DNA from: Thermomonospora catenispora
Lineage (GTDB): Bacteria; Actinomycetota; Actinomycetes; Streptosporangiales; Streptosporangiaceae
Reading direction: 5' to 3'
DNA: 64,000 bases
Assembly (NCBI RefSeq): GCF_006363815.1
Contig: NZ_RRYT01000017.1
Location: forward strand, 1-64,000
Made by a program: the position numbers and the translations under genes. Each line of letters starts with the position of its first letter. Position 1 is the stretch's first letter. The notes below the pieces were generated by a model. It searched no databases, was not told the DNA's origin, and saw nothing but the letters and a program-made list of their open reading frames with translations. Positions 17,296-28,290 of the stretch are shown in pieces.

Positions 17296-18099
17296 ATGAC
17301 CGACGTGGAGTTCCACCAGATGCGGGAGAGGGGTTTCGTCCGGCTCCCCGGCCTGGCGGTGGGGGAGCTGGAGCGGCTCCGCCGGGCGGTGGAGCGGCTG
17401 GAGGGCATCGCCCGCGGCCTGACGGTCTCGACGGGGGACTTCGTCCTGGAGGCGCCCGGCATCGGCGGCTGGGCGGCCTGGCAGCAGGGGGCGAGGGGGC
17501 TGGCCGGGGTGCTGCGCTCGGTCGCCCACGCGCACGTCCACGCCCCCGAGCTGGACGCGGTGCAGCGTTCGCTGGAGCTGGCCGAGGGCCCCGTCGCCAG
17601 GGCCGTCGGCGCCCCGGGCACGCTGGTCAACGCGTTCCTGTGGGCCAAGCCGCCCGTGGTCGGCTCGGAGAAGCCCTGGCATCAGGACATGGCCTTCGCG
17701 CCGCCCGGCTTCGACGTCGAGGCGCACGGCGTGGTGACGGTCTGGATCGCGCTCGCCCCCGCCACCCGACGCAACGGCTGCCTGGAGTTCATCCCCGGCT
17801 CCCACCGGCTGGGCCTGCTGCCGCACACCGGGGACCGGGAGCGCCTGCCGGGCGAGCCGCCGCTGAAGCGGGCGGTCGAGCCGCACGTCCCCCAGGATCG
17901 GCTGCCGTCCGGCGTCGAGCCGGTCGCCGTGCCCCTCGACCCCGGCTCCGCCGTCATGTTCGACGGGATGGTGCTGCACCGGTCGGCGCCCAACACCACG
18001 GCCGCCCTGCCGCGCACCGCCGTCAGCTTCGTCTACCGGGTGCCGCGGCCGTCGTGGACGCGCGGGCCCGCTCCGGCCGCCGGCGGCGCCCGCCGGTGA
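17296..18099 (+). CDS. Phytanoyl-CoA-dioxygenase-family Fe(II)/2-oxoglutarate oxygenase
   Basis: A 267-aa oxygenase with the iron motif WHQDMAF (H-x-D) near residue 132 and the distal His in MVLHRSAPN, followed by an Arg-containing strand for 2-oxoglutarate. CLEFIPGSHRLG is typical of PhyH proteins. These enzymes hydroxylate, desaturate or halogenate small molecules or carrier-bound amino acids. GAGGAGG lies just upstream of ATG at 17296. The gene diverges from the 19-aa peptide gene across 178 bp, so both may share regulation. It converges on the ATP-grasp gene. Confidence 0.87.
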   Translation: MTDVEFHQMRERGFVRLPGLAVGELERLRRAVERLEGIARGLTVSTGDFVLEAPGIGGWAAWQQGARGLAGVLRSVAHAHVHAPELDAVQRSLELAEGPVARAVGAPGTLVNAFLWAKPPVVGSEKPWHQDMAFAPPGFDVEAHGVVTVWIALAPATRRNGCLEFIPGSHRLGLLPHTGDRERLPGEPPLKRAVEPHVPQDRLPSGVEPVAVPLDPGSAVMFDGMVLHRSAPNTTAALPRTAVSFVYRVPRPSWTRGPAPAAGGARR

Positions 18100-18149
18100 G
18101 GTTCGGTGGCGGGATCCGGCGGTGTTCGAGCGCGCCGTCCGGCCGTGCC

Positions 18150-18178
18150 GTTCGACCGTGGAGATTCCGCGGTCGAAC
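18150..18178. promoter_or_regulatory. StrR/NovG-type operator-like inverted repeat (may double as terminator)
   Basis: GTTCGACCG, 11 bp, then CGGTCGAAC: 17 of 18 positions match GTTCRACTG-N11-CRGTYGAAC, and the repeat extends to 12 perfect base pairs (18147-18181). It lies between the convergent stops of the PhyH and ATP-grasp genes, where a terminator rather than an operator would be expected. The loop shares AGATTCCGCG with the site at 62483. Confidence 0.45.
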
Positions 18179-18185
18179 GGCGCGG

Positions 18186-19475
18186 TCAGGCCGCGTCCTC
18201 CTCCGCGTGCTCCTCCTCGAGGACGTAGAAGGCGGCGCCGTCGAGGTGACGGATGGTGTTCAGGTCGCGCTGGACGACCTCCTCCAGCTCGTGCAGCAGC
18301 GTCACGATGACCGGGTAGCCGAGGTCGTCGACCGTCCGGCGGATCCGCTCGCCCGGGCGGACCGGCGTCACCAGGTCGTGGAAGCTCTCCAGCGCCTTGA
18401 TCTCCTCGATGCCCCGGTATTCGGCGAGCACGCCCTCCACCGGTGAGACCATGCCGACGATCACGCAGTGCCGCCGCACCGCGTACCGGCTCCCGGCCCG
18501 GGCGTGGAAGCGCTCGGGACGCGTGTAGGCGTCGACGGTCCACTCCAGCTGGGACTCGCCGATGCCCAGGGTGGCGCAGGCCGGGATGCCGCCGCCGGCG
18601 ATCCGCGCCCCGACCTCCACCAGGCACGGTCCCTCCGGGGTCATCCTGATCTCCAGGTGCGCCGGTCCGTGCCGGATGCCGAGGGCGTCCAGGACCCCGA
18701 ACGCGTACTCCTCCAACGGCGCGACGACCGGGTCCGCGGAGTCGATCAGGGCGAGGGCGTCGCACAGGTCCACGACGCCGTTCGCGCTGATCCGGCTGGT
18801 CCGCCAGACGTCGCACAGGTGGTGGCGGCCGTCCCGGCTGACGGTGTTCACCATGTACTCGGTGCCGGGCAGGTACTCCTGCGCCACCGCCCCGTCGTTG
18901 GGCCGGGAGAAGACGTCGTCGGCGCCGGCCAGCGCGCGGAAGGCCGCGACGGACTCCTCCGGCGCGTCGCAGAAGAACACCCCTTGGCTCGCGGCGCTGC
19001 GCGGCGGTTTGACGACGACGCGTCCGCCGAGCCCGCGATGCCAGGCGGCCAGCTCGGCGGCGTCGGTGACGCGCAGCTGCCGGGCCGCGCGCAGCCCGGC
19101 GGCGCGCACGGCCTCGATCATGAGGTACTTGTCGCGCCGGGCGGCGCTGAGGGCGGTGCCGTTGCCGGGCAGGCCGAGCCGCTCGGCGAGCAGGTCCGCC
19201 AGCTCCACCCCGATCTCGCCGCCGGCCACCACCGCGATCGGCCGATATTCCGCGACCGCGGCGACCGTGGCCGCCGCATCGCCGTCGTGGACGATGTCGG
19301 CGACGAAATCGCCGGGGTCGTACGGCGCCGACCGATACACGAACGGCACTTCACGCGTGCTCTGCACGCGCACGCAGGAGAATCCCCGATTGCGGAATTC
19401 CAGAACGAGCGAACGGGACGCGGCGTAGGCGTCGACCACCACAACGTGCGAACGGTCCTCGTTTTCTGCTGGCAT
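18186..19475 (-). CDS. ATP-grasp ligase
   Basis: A 429-aa carboxylate-amine ligase. An N-terminal nucleotide-like domain (HVVVVDAYAASRSLVLEFRNRGFS) is followed by the ATP-grasp core: AARRDKYLMIEAVRAAGL, VVVKPPRSAASQGVFFC (lysine and glycine loop), EYLPGTEYMVNTVS, and the metal residues in HLEIRMTPEGPCLVEVGARIAGG. It resembles dipeptide and amino acid ligases such as BacD/DdaF types, which activate a carboxylate as acyl-phosphate. It is transcribed divergently from the MFS exporter (84 bp). It could join an amino acid to the Trp terminus of the 19-aa peptide or make a free dipeptide; both are inference. Confidence 0.87.
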   Translation of the reverse strand: MPAENEDRSHVVVVDAYAASRSLVLEFRNRGFSCVRVQSTREVPFVYRSAPYDPGDFVADIVHDGDAAATVAAVAEYRPIAVVAGGEIGVELADLLAERLGLPGNGTALSAARRDKYLMIEAVRAAGLRAARQLRVTDAAELAAWHRGLGGRVVVKPPRSAASQGVFFCDAPEESVAAFRALAGADDVFSRPNDGAVAQEYLPGTEYMVNTVSRDGRHHLCDVWRTSRISANGVVDLCDALALIDSADPVVAPLEEYAFGVLDALGIRHGPAHLEIRMTPEGPCLVEVGARIAGGGIPACATLGIGESQLEWTVDAYTRPERFHARAGSRYAVRRHCVIVGMVSPVEGVLAEYRGIEEIKALESFHDLVTPVRPGERIRRTVDDLGYPVIVTLLHELEEVVQRDLNTIRHLDGAAFYVLEEEHAEEDAA

Positions 19476-19559
19476 ATACGCCAACGTAGCCGCACCCGCC
19501 TCCCGGCGAAATCCGTTCAATATCCGCTCGGCTCGGACGGCGCGAAAACGGAGCAGGTC

Positions 19560-20788
19560 ATGACACGATCCCCCACGGCGTCCCGCTCGCCGCACGTGGT
19601 CTCGATGCTGCTGTTCCTCAACGCCTTCGGCGGTTTTCTGACGCTGGTGGCCCTGTCCGCGCGGATCGGGGCGGTCACCGGGTCGGGCCTGCTCGCCGGG
19701 GCCGTGCTGAGCGCCCCGTGGCTGCCCGCGCTGCTGCTGGCCGGGCCGCTCAACCGGCTGCTGCACCGGCGCTCCCCCGACCGGCTCGTGCAGCGGGCCG
19801 AGGCGACGAGCCTGGCGCTCACCGCGGCGGCCCTGCTGGCCCCGGGCGGCGCGCTGCTCACGGCCGCCGCCGTCCTCATGCCGGTGCGCGGCTACTTCGA
19901 GGCGATCACCCGGTCGGCCGCGTCGGTCGTGCTGCGGCACGTCGTGGCGCCGGAGCGGCTGGACCGGGCCAACACCGCGGCCGAGATCGGCAAGCTGACC
20001 GGGCTCAGCGCCGGGGCGGCGCTGGCCGGCCCGGGCGCCGAGGTCCTGTCGCTGCGCGGCCTCATCGCGGTGAACGCGGCGACGCTGGCGCTCACCGCGC
20101 TCCTCGCTCGGGCGCTGCCGCCCGTCCCGCCGGCCGCCGAGGAGGGGGCCGCCGCGGCCGATGCGCGGCTGCGCGTCACCGACCCCTTGCTGCGCCTGCT
20201 GTTCGCCCGGTTCCTGCTGGTGGCGTTCTGGCAGGGCTTCCACACGGTGGCCGTCACCGTGATCCCGCTCCGCCTGCTGGAGGGCGGCCCCCGGCTGGTG
20301 GGGGCGTTCGTGGCGGTCTCGTCGGTCGCGATCTTCGCCGGCTCGCTCGTCGCCCTGCCGGTCCAGCGGCATCTGGGCCGGCTCCCCTCCTCCACCTGGG
20401 TGCTGGTCCCGATGCCGCCGCTGCTCGCGGCGGTGCTGGTCGCCCGGACGGCGCCGACGCTGGCGCTGTATGCGATCTTCCTGATGCTGTTCGAGGTCGC
20501 CTACGTCTACCACAACAACCGGCTGCTGGCCGCGGCCTCGGTCGAGGAGCTGCCGTCGGTGGTGACCCTCCGGGCCACGCTGCTGCCGCTGGGGGTGACG
20601 GTCTCCATCCTGGCCCTGGGCGCCCTCAACGACCTGGCGGGTCCGCAGGCCGCGGCCTTCGCCGTGGTCGCCGTCACCGTGCTGGTGACCGCGGCGGCCG
20701 GCGGCGAGGCCGCTCCGGGACGCCTCCTCGGCGGGACGAGGCCGGCCGGCGAGGGGGCGCCCCGGAAGGTGCCCGCGGCGGGTCGCGG

Positions 20789-20804
<16 letters not shown>
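19560..20804 (+). CDS. MFS-type efflux transporter
   Basis: A 414-aa hydrophobic protein with about 10-12 membrane helices (VVSMLLFLNAFGGFLTLVAL, AGAVLSAPWLPALLLAGPL, LLFARFLLVAFWQGFHTVAV). The cytosolic loop RLLHRRSPDRLVQRAE follows helix 2 as in major facilitator proteins. GGAGCAGG precedes ATG at 19560. It is probably the exporter or self-resistance pump for the ATP-grasp/peptide locus, since it is divergent from the ligase. The C-terminal 40 residues are Gly/Arg-rich and overlap the converging UvrA-like gene by 16 bp. Confidence 0.83.
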
Positions 20805-23176
<2,372 letters not shown>

Positions 23177-23249
23177 CACGCCTCCATCTCCTGGCCCAGA
23201 ACCCGTCCTCGTCCGGTCCATCCCGTCAGCCTCGGACGCTTTTCTCGAG

Positions 23250-23298
23250 TCCTCCTCGAGGCGCCCTCGAAGGGAGGTCGAGAACGCCTCGAGGAGGA
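23250..23298 (-). terminator. Terminator hairpin after the VOC gene
   Basis: A 14-bp perfect inverted repeat, TCCTCCTCGAGGCG at 23250-23263 and its complement at 23285-23298, begins 9 bp past the VOC stop. The loop contains further CTCGA/TCGAG complementarity. Confidence 0.6.
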
Positions 23299-23306
23299 CC
23301 CCGGGC

Positions 23307-23663
23307 TCAGCCGTCCTGCAGCAGGCCCAGCACGTTACCGTCCGGGTCTGTCACAGTGGCCACCAGACGACCGCCCCCCACGTCGTGGACGGGCTCCTTC
23401 ACCGTGGCCCCCGCGGCGACCACCTCGGCCAGCTTCGCCTCGATGTCGGTCACGTGCCAGTAGGGGACCGAGGTGGTCATGCCCTGCGTCCCGGCCCCCG
23501 GCACCAGCCCGATGTGCTGGCCCGCGACGTCGAAGCCGACGTAGAAGTCCGCGTCGGTCTGCGGCTGGACCCCCAGCAGGGCGGAGTAGACCTTCTTGGC
23601 CGCGGCCAGGTCCGTCACGGGGTGCAGGACGGTCTTGATTCCCTGGTTGACGGAGTCGGACAC
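23307..23663 (-). CDS. VOC-fold (glyoxalase/bleomycin-resistance) protein
   Basis: A 118-aa single-module VOC protein: TVLHPVTDLAAAKKVYSALLGVQPQTDADFYVGFDVAG at the N-terminus and VTDPDGNVLGLLQDG at the C-terminus, the standard metal-binding or pseudo-metal strand. Function ranges from glyoxalase to drug sequestration; next to a UvrA-like gene a resistance role is possible. It starts at GTG 23663 with GGGAG upstream. A triple 14-bp repeat lies 26-67 bp before the start. Confidence 0.85.
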   Translation of the reverse strand: MSDSVNQGIKTVLHPVTDLAAAKKVYSALLGVQPQTDADFYVGFDVAGQHIGLVPGAGTQGMTTSVPYWHVTDIEAKLAEVVAAGATVKEPVHDVGGGRLVATVTDPDGNVLGLLQDG

Positions 23664-24073
23664 GATCGCTCCCGAGATAGTCGCCTTCTTCTTCTGCGCC
23701 TGTTCTCCTGCGCCTGTTCTTCTGCGCCGCTCCGGCCGCCGCGCGGCCCATACGGAATCCGGTCGCCCCTCGCACGGCCGTGAGCATGCGCCGAAAAGGC
23801 CTTCATGGCCTTTGCCGCGTCATGCTAGAGACGCATTCCGTTCGGCGCCTCTTCATTCCCGTCCCGCTCGAGTGATCCTCCAGTCGTTTTCGAGCGGGCC
23901 TGATGGATTCCCTTGTCACACTGCGGCGCACCGAACCCCTTTCCGCACCCGTTCCGACCGGTGGACGGGGTGGACGGCCCGTTCCTCCCGCGCCGGCCGG
24001 ACCGGCCGCACGCCCCCTGTCCCCTCGGATCCGTGCCACGAAAAGGGTTCTCCGCCCACGAAAGGGGAATTTT
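23664..24073. other. 410-bp divergent intergenic region
   Basis: I see no gene in this stretch between the VOC gene and the secreted hydrolase-like gene. It holds the triple repeat at 23689-23730, a 7-bp hairpin AAAGGCC-TTCAT-GGCCTTT at 23795-23813, and lower-GC sequence before 24074 that should contain the promoter of that gene. Confidence 0.6.
23689..23730. repeat. Three tandem 14-bp repeats
   Basis: TTCTTCTGCGCCTG, TTCTCCTGCGCCTG and TTCTTCTGCGCCGC follow each other without spacers at 23689, 23703 and 23717. They sit in the 5' region of the VOC gene and may be regulatory repeats or a slippage tract. Confidence 0.65.
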
Positions 24074-25615
24074 GTGAAAAAGTTCGTGATACTCGCCTCG
24101 GCGGCGGCGGTCGGCCTGGCCGGGTCGGCCTTCCCGCCGGTGGCGCAGGCGGCCGCGGCCAGACCGGCCGCCGCGAGCATCTCCTGGTCGCCGTGCCCGG
24201 ACGACGACCCGATCCTCGGCCCCATGCTCCAGGGCCTGGAATGCGGCTCGCTGCAGGTCCCGCTCGACCACGCCGACCCCGGCGGCAGGAAGATCACCCT
24301 GGCGCTGACCAGGGCCAGGCACACCGCCCCCGAGGACCGGTACCAGGGCGTGGTGCTGCTGAACCGCGGCCTGTGGCCCGGCCCCATCGGCCGGGACCTG
24401 CCCACCCGGTACGCCACCGGCTCGACCGGGCTGGCGAAGGACGTCGCCGCCGCCTACGACTGGATCGGCTTCGACCCGCGCGGCGTCGGGGCCAGCCGGC
24501 CGGCGGTCGTCTGCGACCCCTCCTACGTCGATCCCGGGCACGCCCGGCCCGACCCCGTGCCAGCCACGCTCGCCCACGAGAAGAAGCTGGTGGGGCTGGC
24601 CCGCGCGTACGCCCTGAGCTGCGGCGACGCCCACGGCGACGTGCTCGGGCACCTCAGCACCAAGGACGTCGCGCGGGACCTGGAGCAGATCCGGATCGCG
24701 CTCGGCCAGGAGCGGATCAACTACCTGGGCACCGAGTGGGGCACCTACCTCGGCGCGGTCTACGCCTCGATGTACCCCACCCGGGTGCGCCGGATGGTGC
24801 TGGACAGCGTGGTCCGCCCCAGCGGGGTCTGGTACGACGGCAACCTCGACAAGAACGCGGCCTCGGAGAGGAACGCCGAGATCTTCTTCTCCTGGGTGGC
24901 CCGGCACGACTCGGTCTACCACCTGGGCACGACCGCGGCCGAGGTCGAGGCCAAGTACTACCAGGGGCAGGACATGCTCCGCGCGGCGCCGATCGACGGC
25001 CTGATCGGCCCGGCCGAGTGGCACGACTTCTTCGAACCGGTCGTCTACCGCAGCTGGTCGTGGGCCTCCCGGGCGCAGGTGCTCGCCGACTGGGTGCTGC
25101 GCAGGGACCCGACCTCGTTGCGGGCGAACTTCTCCCCGCCGGGCTGGCCGCACCACAACAAGCAGGCGATGACCAACGCGATCCAGTGCCTGGACGCCCG
25201 CTGGCCGCGGGAGTGGACGCGCTGGCACAACGACCACGCCGGCCAGTACGCCGCCGGCAACCGCTTCATGACCTGGACCAACGCCTGGTACAACGCGCCG
25301 TGCGCGTTCTGGCCCGTCTCCCCCGCCGAGCCCCAGCGGGTCGGCGCCTCCCGGCCGGACATCCTGCTGGTGCAGCCGGAGTTCGACACGGCGCACGGCG
25401 TCGCCGGCGCCCATGAGACGCACCGGCTGTTCCCCAACTCCCGGCTCATCCTGGAGCAGGGCGGCCACAACGTCGGCGCGGCGCTGTCGGCCAACGACAA
25501 CGCATGCCTCAACGCCCACGTCAGCGACTACCTCCGGGACGGCACCCGCCCCGCCTCCCAGGCGGGCGTCGACGCCACCTGCCCCGCGCCCCCCGACCCG
25601 GTGCCGTCCCCCTGA
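24074..25615 (+). CDS. Secreted alpha/beta-hydrolase-fold protein lacking the nucleophile serine
   Basis: A 513-aa member of the tripeptidyl-aminopeptidase (SlpD/TAP) family with a Sec signal peptide (KKFVILASAAAVGLAGSAF...VAQA, cleavage about residue 27). The family elbow Y-x-G-x-S-Y-G-T appears as YLGTEWGTYLG, placing Glu221 where the Ser should be, and the oxyanion segment NPGGPGGSG reads NRGLWPGP. The acid (EFDTAHGVAGA) and His (GGHN) regions remain. It is therefore probably not a serine peptidase; a binding role or altered chemistry is more likely. GTG start 24074 follows GAAAGGGG. Confidence 0.82.
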   Translation: MKKFVILASAAAVGLAGSAFPPVAQAAAARPAAASISWSPCPDDDPILGPMLQGLECGSLQVPLDHADPGGRKITLALTRARHTAPEDRYQGVVLLNRGLWPGPIGRDLPTRYATGSTGLAKDVAAAYDWIGFDPRGVGASRPAVVCDPSYVDPGHARPDPVPATLAHEKKLVGLARAYALSCGDAHGDVLGHLSTKDVARDLEQIRIALGQERINYLGTEWGTYLGAVYASMYPTRVRRMVLDSVVRPSGVWYDGNLDKNAASERNAEIFFSWVARHDSVYHLGTTAAEVEAKYYQGQDMLRAAPIDGLIGPAEWHDFFEPVVYRSWSWASRAQVLADWVLRRDPTSLRANFSPPGWPHHNKQAMTNAIQCLDARWPREWTRWHNDHAGQYAAGNRFMTWTNAWYNAPCAFWPVSPAEPQRVGASRPDILLVQPEFDTAHGVAGAHETHRLFPNSRLILEQGGHNVGAALSANDNACLNAHVSDYLRDGTRPASQAGVDATCPAPPDPVPSP

Positions 25616-25647
25616 GCGCACCGGATCTGCCCCGGCCCTTCGCCCTC

Positions 25648-25683
25648 GGGTATCGGGCGTCGCCGCGGCGATGCCCGATACCC
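25648..25683. terminator. Strong hairpin terminator after the secreted protein gene
   Basis: GGGTATCGGGCGTCGC, loop CGCG, GCGATGCCCGATACCC: a 16-bp stem with one G-T pair, starting 32 bp after the stop at 25615. Confidence 0.7.
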
Positions 25684-25687
25684 GACG

Positions 25688-25698
25688 CGGTTGAACCG
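25688..25698. promoter_or_regulatory. StrR/NovG-type half-site palindrome
   Basis: CGGTTGAACCG contains a perfect half-site CRGTYGAAC but no partner at 11-bp spacing. It lies upstream of the putative promoter of the dTDP-glucose dehydratase gene, and the same 11-mer recurs at 49763. Confidence 0.35.
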
Positions 25699-25762
25699 GC
25701 AACCTGAAAGATGTCCCACAATAAGACGGCTTCTTAGCGTGAAGTGCGTATCGCCCGATTCT

Positions 25763-25790
25763 TTGACATAAGGGTGAATACGCATATTTT
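25763..25790 (+). promoter_or_regulatory. Promoter of the deoxysugar genes
   Basis: A perfect -35 hexamer TTGACA (25763-25768), 16-bp spacer and TATTTT (25785-25790) lie in a locally AT-rich stretch 32 bp before the start codon at 25822. Confidence 0.45.
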
Positions 25791-25821
25791 GGCCGTTCTC
25801 TTGGGGATGCGGTGTGATCGC

Positions 25822-26802
25822 ATGAGGATTCTCGTCACCGGCGGGGCCGGTTTCATCGGATCGCATTACGTGCGGACCATGCTCGAGGGGGGATATCCCG
25901 GCTTCGAGGAGGCCAGCGTCACGGTGCTGGACCGGCTGACCTACGCGGGGAACCGCGACAACCTCCCGGCCTCCCATCCGCGGCTCACCTTCGTGCGGGG
26001 AAGCGTCCTGGACCGCCGGCTGCTGCGCTCGGTGGTGGACGGGCAGGACGCGGTGGTGCACTTCGCGGCCGAGAGCCATGTGGACCGCTCGATCGCGACC
26101 GCCGCCGCGTTCGTCCGGACCAACGTGGAGGGCACGCAGGCGCTGCTCGAGGCGTGCCTGGCGGCCGGCGTGGAGCGGGTGGTGCACGTCTCGACGGACG
26201 AGGTGTACGGGTCCATCGAGGAGGGGGCCTGGACCGAGGAGTCCCCGCTGTCCCCCAACTCCCCCTACGCCGCCTCCAAGGCGGCCTCGGACCTGGTGGC
26301 GCTGGCGTACTTCCGCACCCACGGGGTGAACGTCTCGATCACCAGGTGCTGCAACAACTACGGGCCCTACCAGCACCCGGAGAAGTTCATCCCGCGCGCC
26401 GTCACCAACCTCCTCGAGGGACGCCCCGTGCCGGTGTACGGGGACGGGCGGCAGGTCCGCGAGTGGCTGCACGTGGACGATCACTGCCGGGCCGTGCACC
26501 GGGTGCTCGTCCACGGCCGGGCGGGCGAGGTATACCACATCGGAGCGGGCACGCCCGTGCCGAACCTGACGCTGGCGCACCGGCTGGCCGAGCTGTGCGG
26601 GGCGGGGCCGGAGATGATCCGGCACGTCACCGACCGCAAGGGCCACGACCGGCGCTACGCCCTGGACCAGACCAAGATCGAGACCGAGCTCGGGCACCGG
26701 CCGCTCATCCCGTTCGAGCGGGGACTGGCGGAGACCGTCGAGTGGTACCGGGACAACCCGCAGTGGTGGAAGCCGCTCAAGGAAGGCGACGAGCTGCCAT
26801 GA
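25822..26802 (+). CDS. rfbB: dTDP-glucose 4,6-dehydratase
   Basis: A 326-aa extended SDR with MRILVTGGAGFIGSHYV (NAD+ binding), VVHFAAESHVDRSI, the catalytic STDEVYGS (Thr-Asp-Glu) and YAASK (Tyr, Lys). It converts dTDP-glucose to dTDP-4-keto-6-deoxyglucose, the gateway to deoxysugars. An in-frame start 78 bp upstream exists, but MRILVTGG aligns with the family N-terminus. The stop overlaps the next gene by ATGA, so it is translated with the 2,3-dehydratase. No dTDP-glucose synthase or glycosyltransferase lies in the window. Confidence 0.93.
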   Translation: MRILVTGGAGFIGSHYVRTMLEGGYPGFEEASVTVLDRLTYAGNRDNLPASHPRLTFVRGSVLDRRLLRSVVDGQDAVVHFAAESHVDRSIATAAAFVRTNVEGTQALLEACLAAGVERVVHVSTDEVYGSIEEGAWTEESPLSPNSPYAASKAASDLVALAYFRTHGVNVSITRCCNNYGPYQHPEKFIPRAVTNLLEGRPVPVYGDGRQVREWLHVDDHCRAVHRVLVHGRAGEVYHIGAGTPVPNLTLAHRLAELCGAGPEMIRHVTDRKGHDRRYALDQTKIETELGHRPLIPFERGLAETVEWYRDNPQWWKPLKEGDELP

Positions 26803-28187
26803 ACGCCACGGCGTCGCCGGTGCCGCGCTCGGACGCCGCGATCCGCGAACGGCTGGCGCGATCCCTCGCCGCGCCCGAGGGCGTCGACATCGCGACCTCC
26901 GACGTGCCGGGCTGGCTGGAGGCCCAACGGCGGTCCCGCGGGGCGACGGTCCGGCGGATCCCGTTCGCCGAGCTCGGCCACTGGTCGTTCGCGGCGGACA
27001 CCGGCGACCTGCGGCACCGCAGCGGGCGGTTCTTCACCATCGAGGGGCTGCACGCCGTCCGGCCCGAGGTCCAGTGGCGGCAGCCGATCATCGTGCAGCC
27101 GGAGATCGGCGTCCTCGGCATCCTGGCCAAGGAGTTCGACGGGGTGCTCCACTTCCTCATGCAGGCCAAGCTGGAGCCCGGCAACCCCAATCTGGTGCAG
27201 CTGTCCCCCACCGTGCAGGCCACCCGCAGCAACTACACCAAGGCCCACGGCGGGGCGGCGGTGAAGTACCTGGAGCACTTCCTCGACCCGGACCCGGAAC
27301 GGGTGATCACGGACGTGCTGCAGTCCGAGCACGGCGCCTGGTTCTATCGCAAGCGCAACCGCAACATGATCGTCGAGGCGACCGGCGACGTGCCCGTCGA
27401 GGAGGGGTTCCGCTGGCTCACCCTCGGGCAGATCGCGGCGCTGCTCCGCGCGGACAACGTGGTGAACATGGACGCGCGCACCGTGCTGGCGAGCGCCCCG
27501 CTGGCCCGGCCCGAGCCGGCGGCGCTGTCGTCGGACTCCGCCCTGCTGTCGTGGTTCACCGGGGAACGGGCCCGTCATGACCTCCGGGTCCGCCGGACGC
27601 CCTTGCGGGAGGCGACCGGCTGGCGTCGCGACGAGCACTCCATCCACCGCCCCGACGGCAGGTTCTTCCGGGTGGTGGCCGTCGCCGTCGAAGGGGCGGA
27701 CCGGGAGGTCCCCGGCTGGACCCAGCCGCTCATCGAACCCGTGGGGCCGGGGATCGTCGGCTTCGCCTGCCGCCGGTTCGGCGGCGTGCCGCACGTCCTG
27801 GTGCACGCGCGCGTCGAGGGCGGGCTCCTTGAGGCGGTCGAGCTCGCCCCGACCGTCCAGTGCACCCCGGCCAACTACGCCCATCTGCCGGCCGAGCGCC
27901 GCCCGCCCTTCCTCGACCTGATGCTGAACGCCTCCCCCGACCGCGTCCGGTACTCGGCGGTCCACTCCGAGGAGGGCGGCCGGTTCCTCAACGCCGAGAG
28001 CCGCTATCTGATCGTCGAGACCGACGAGGCCACGACGCCCGCGCAGCCCCCGCCGGGCTATCACTGGGTCACGGTGGACCAGCTGAACCTGCTCTCCGGG
28101 CGCGGCCGCCATGTCAACGTGCAGGCCCGGAGCCTGCTCGCCGTCCTCGCCACCGGCGCGGTCGACCTCGCCCGCCCGCCCGGCTGA
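26799..28187 (+). CDS. NDP-hexose 2,3-dehydratase
   Basis: A 462-aa protein of two similar tandem Nudix-like halves typical of the 2,3-dehydratase family: WLEAQRRSRGATVRRIPFAEL, HRSGRFFTIEGLHA, QWRQPIIVQPEIGVLGIL and LSPTVQATRSNYTK, echoed later by HRPDGRFFRVVAVAV, GWTQPLIEPVGPGIVGF and LAPTVQCTPANYAHL. It eliminates water from dTDP-4-keto-6-deoxyglucose at C2-C3, the first step to 2-deoxy and 2,6-dideoxy sugars. Together with the upstream dehydratase it implies a 2-deoxysugar on the final product. The partner 3-ketoreductase is not in the window. Confidence 0.92.
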   Translation: MNATASPVPRSDAAIRERLARSLAAPEGVDIATSDVPGWLEAQRRSRGATVRRIPFAELGHWSFAADTGDLRHRSGRFFTIEGLHAVRPEVQWRQPIIVQPEIGVLGILAKEFDGVLHFLMQAKLEPGNPNLVQLSPTVQATRSNYTKAHGGAAVKYLEHFLDPDPERVITDVLQSEHGAWFYRKRNRNMIVEATGDVPVEEGFRWLTLGQIAALLRADNVVNMDARTVLASAPLARPEPAALSSDSALLSWFTGERARHDLRVRRTPLREATGWRRDEHSIHRPDGRFFRVVAVAVEGADREVPGWTQPLIEPVGPGIVGFACRRFGGVPHVLVHARVEGGLLEAVELAPTVQCTPANYAHLPAERRPPFLDLMLNASPDRVRYSAVHSEEGGRFLNAESRYLIVETDEATTPAQPPPGYHWVTVDQLNLLSGRGRHVNVQARSLLAVLATGAVDLARPPG

Positions 28188-28214
28188 GCCCGGGCATCGA
28201 GCCCGGACACAGAT

Positions 28215-28257
28215 CGGGCCCCGCCGTCGGAGCCGGGAGGGCCGGCGGCGGGGCCCG
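28215..28257. terminator. Bidirectional terminator between convergent genes
   Basis: A 12-bp perfect stem CGGGCCCCGCCG / CGGCGGGGCCCG separates the 2,3-dehydratase gene from the converging carboxymuconolactone-decarboxylase-like gene. Confidence 0.65.
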
Positions 28258-28290
28258 TGCGCCGCGAGGGAGGTCATCGAGCGGCGGAGG

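Noticed and set aside
18147-18181. Plain transcription terminator only
   Set aside because: The exact 11-bp spacing and 17/18 match to the StrR/NovG consensus were too specific to list it merely as a terminator; both readings are kept.
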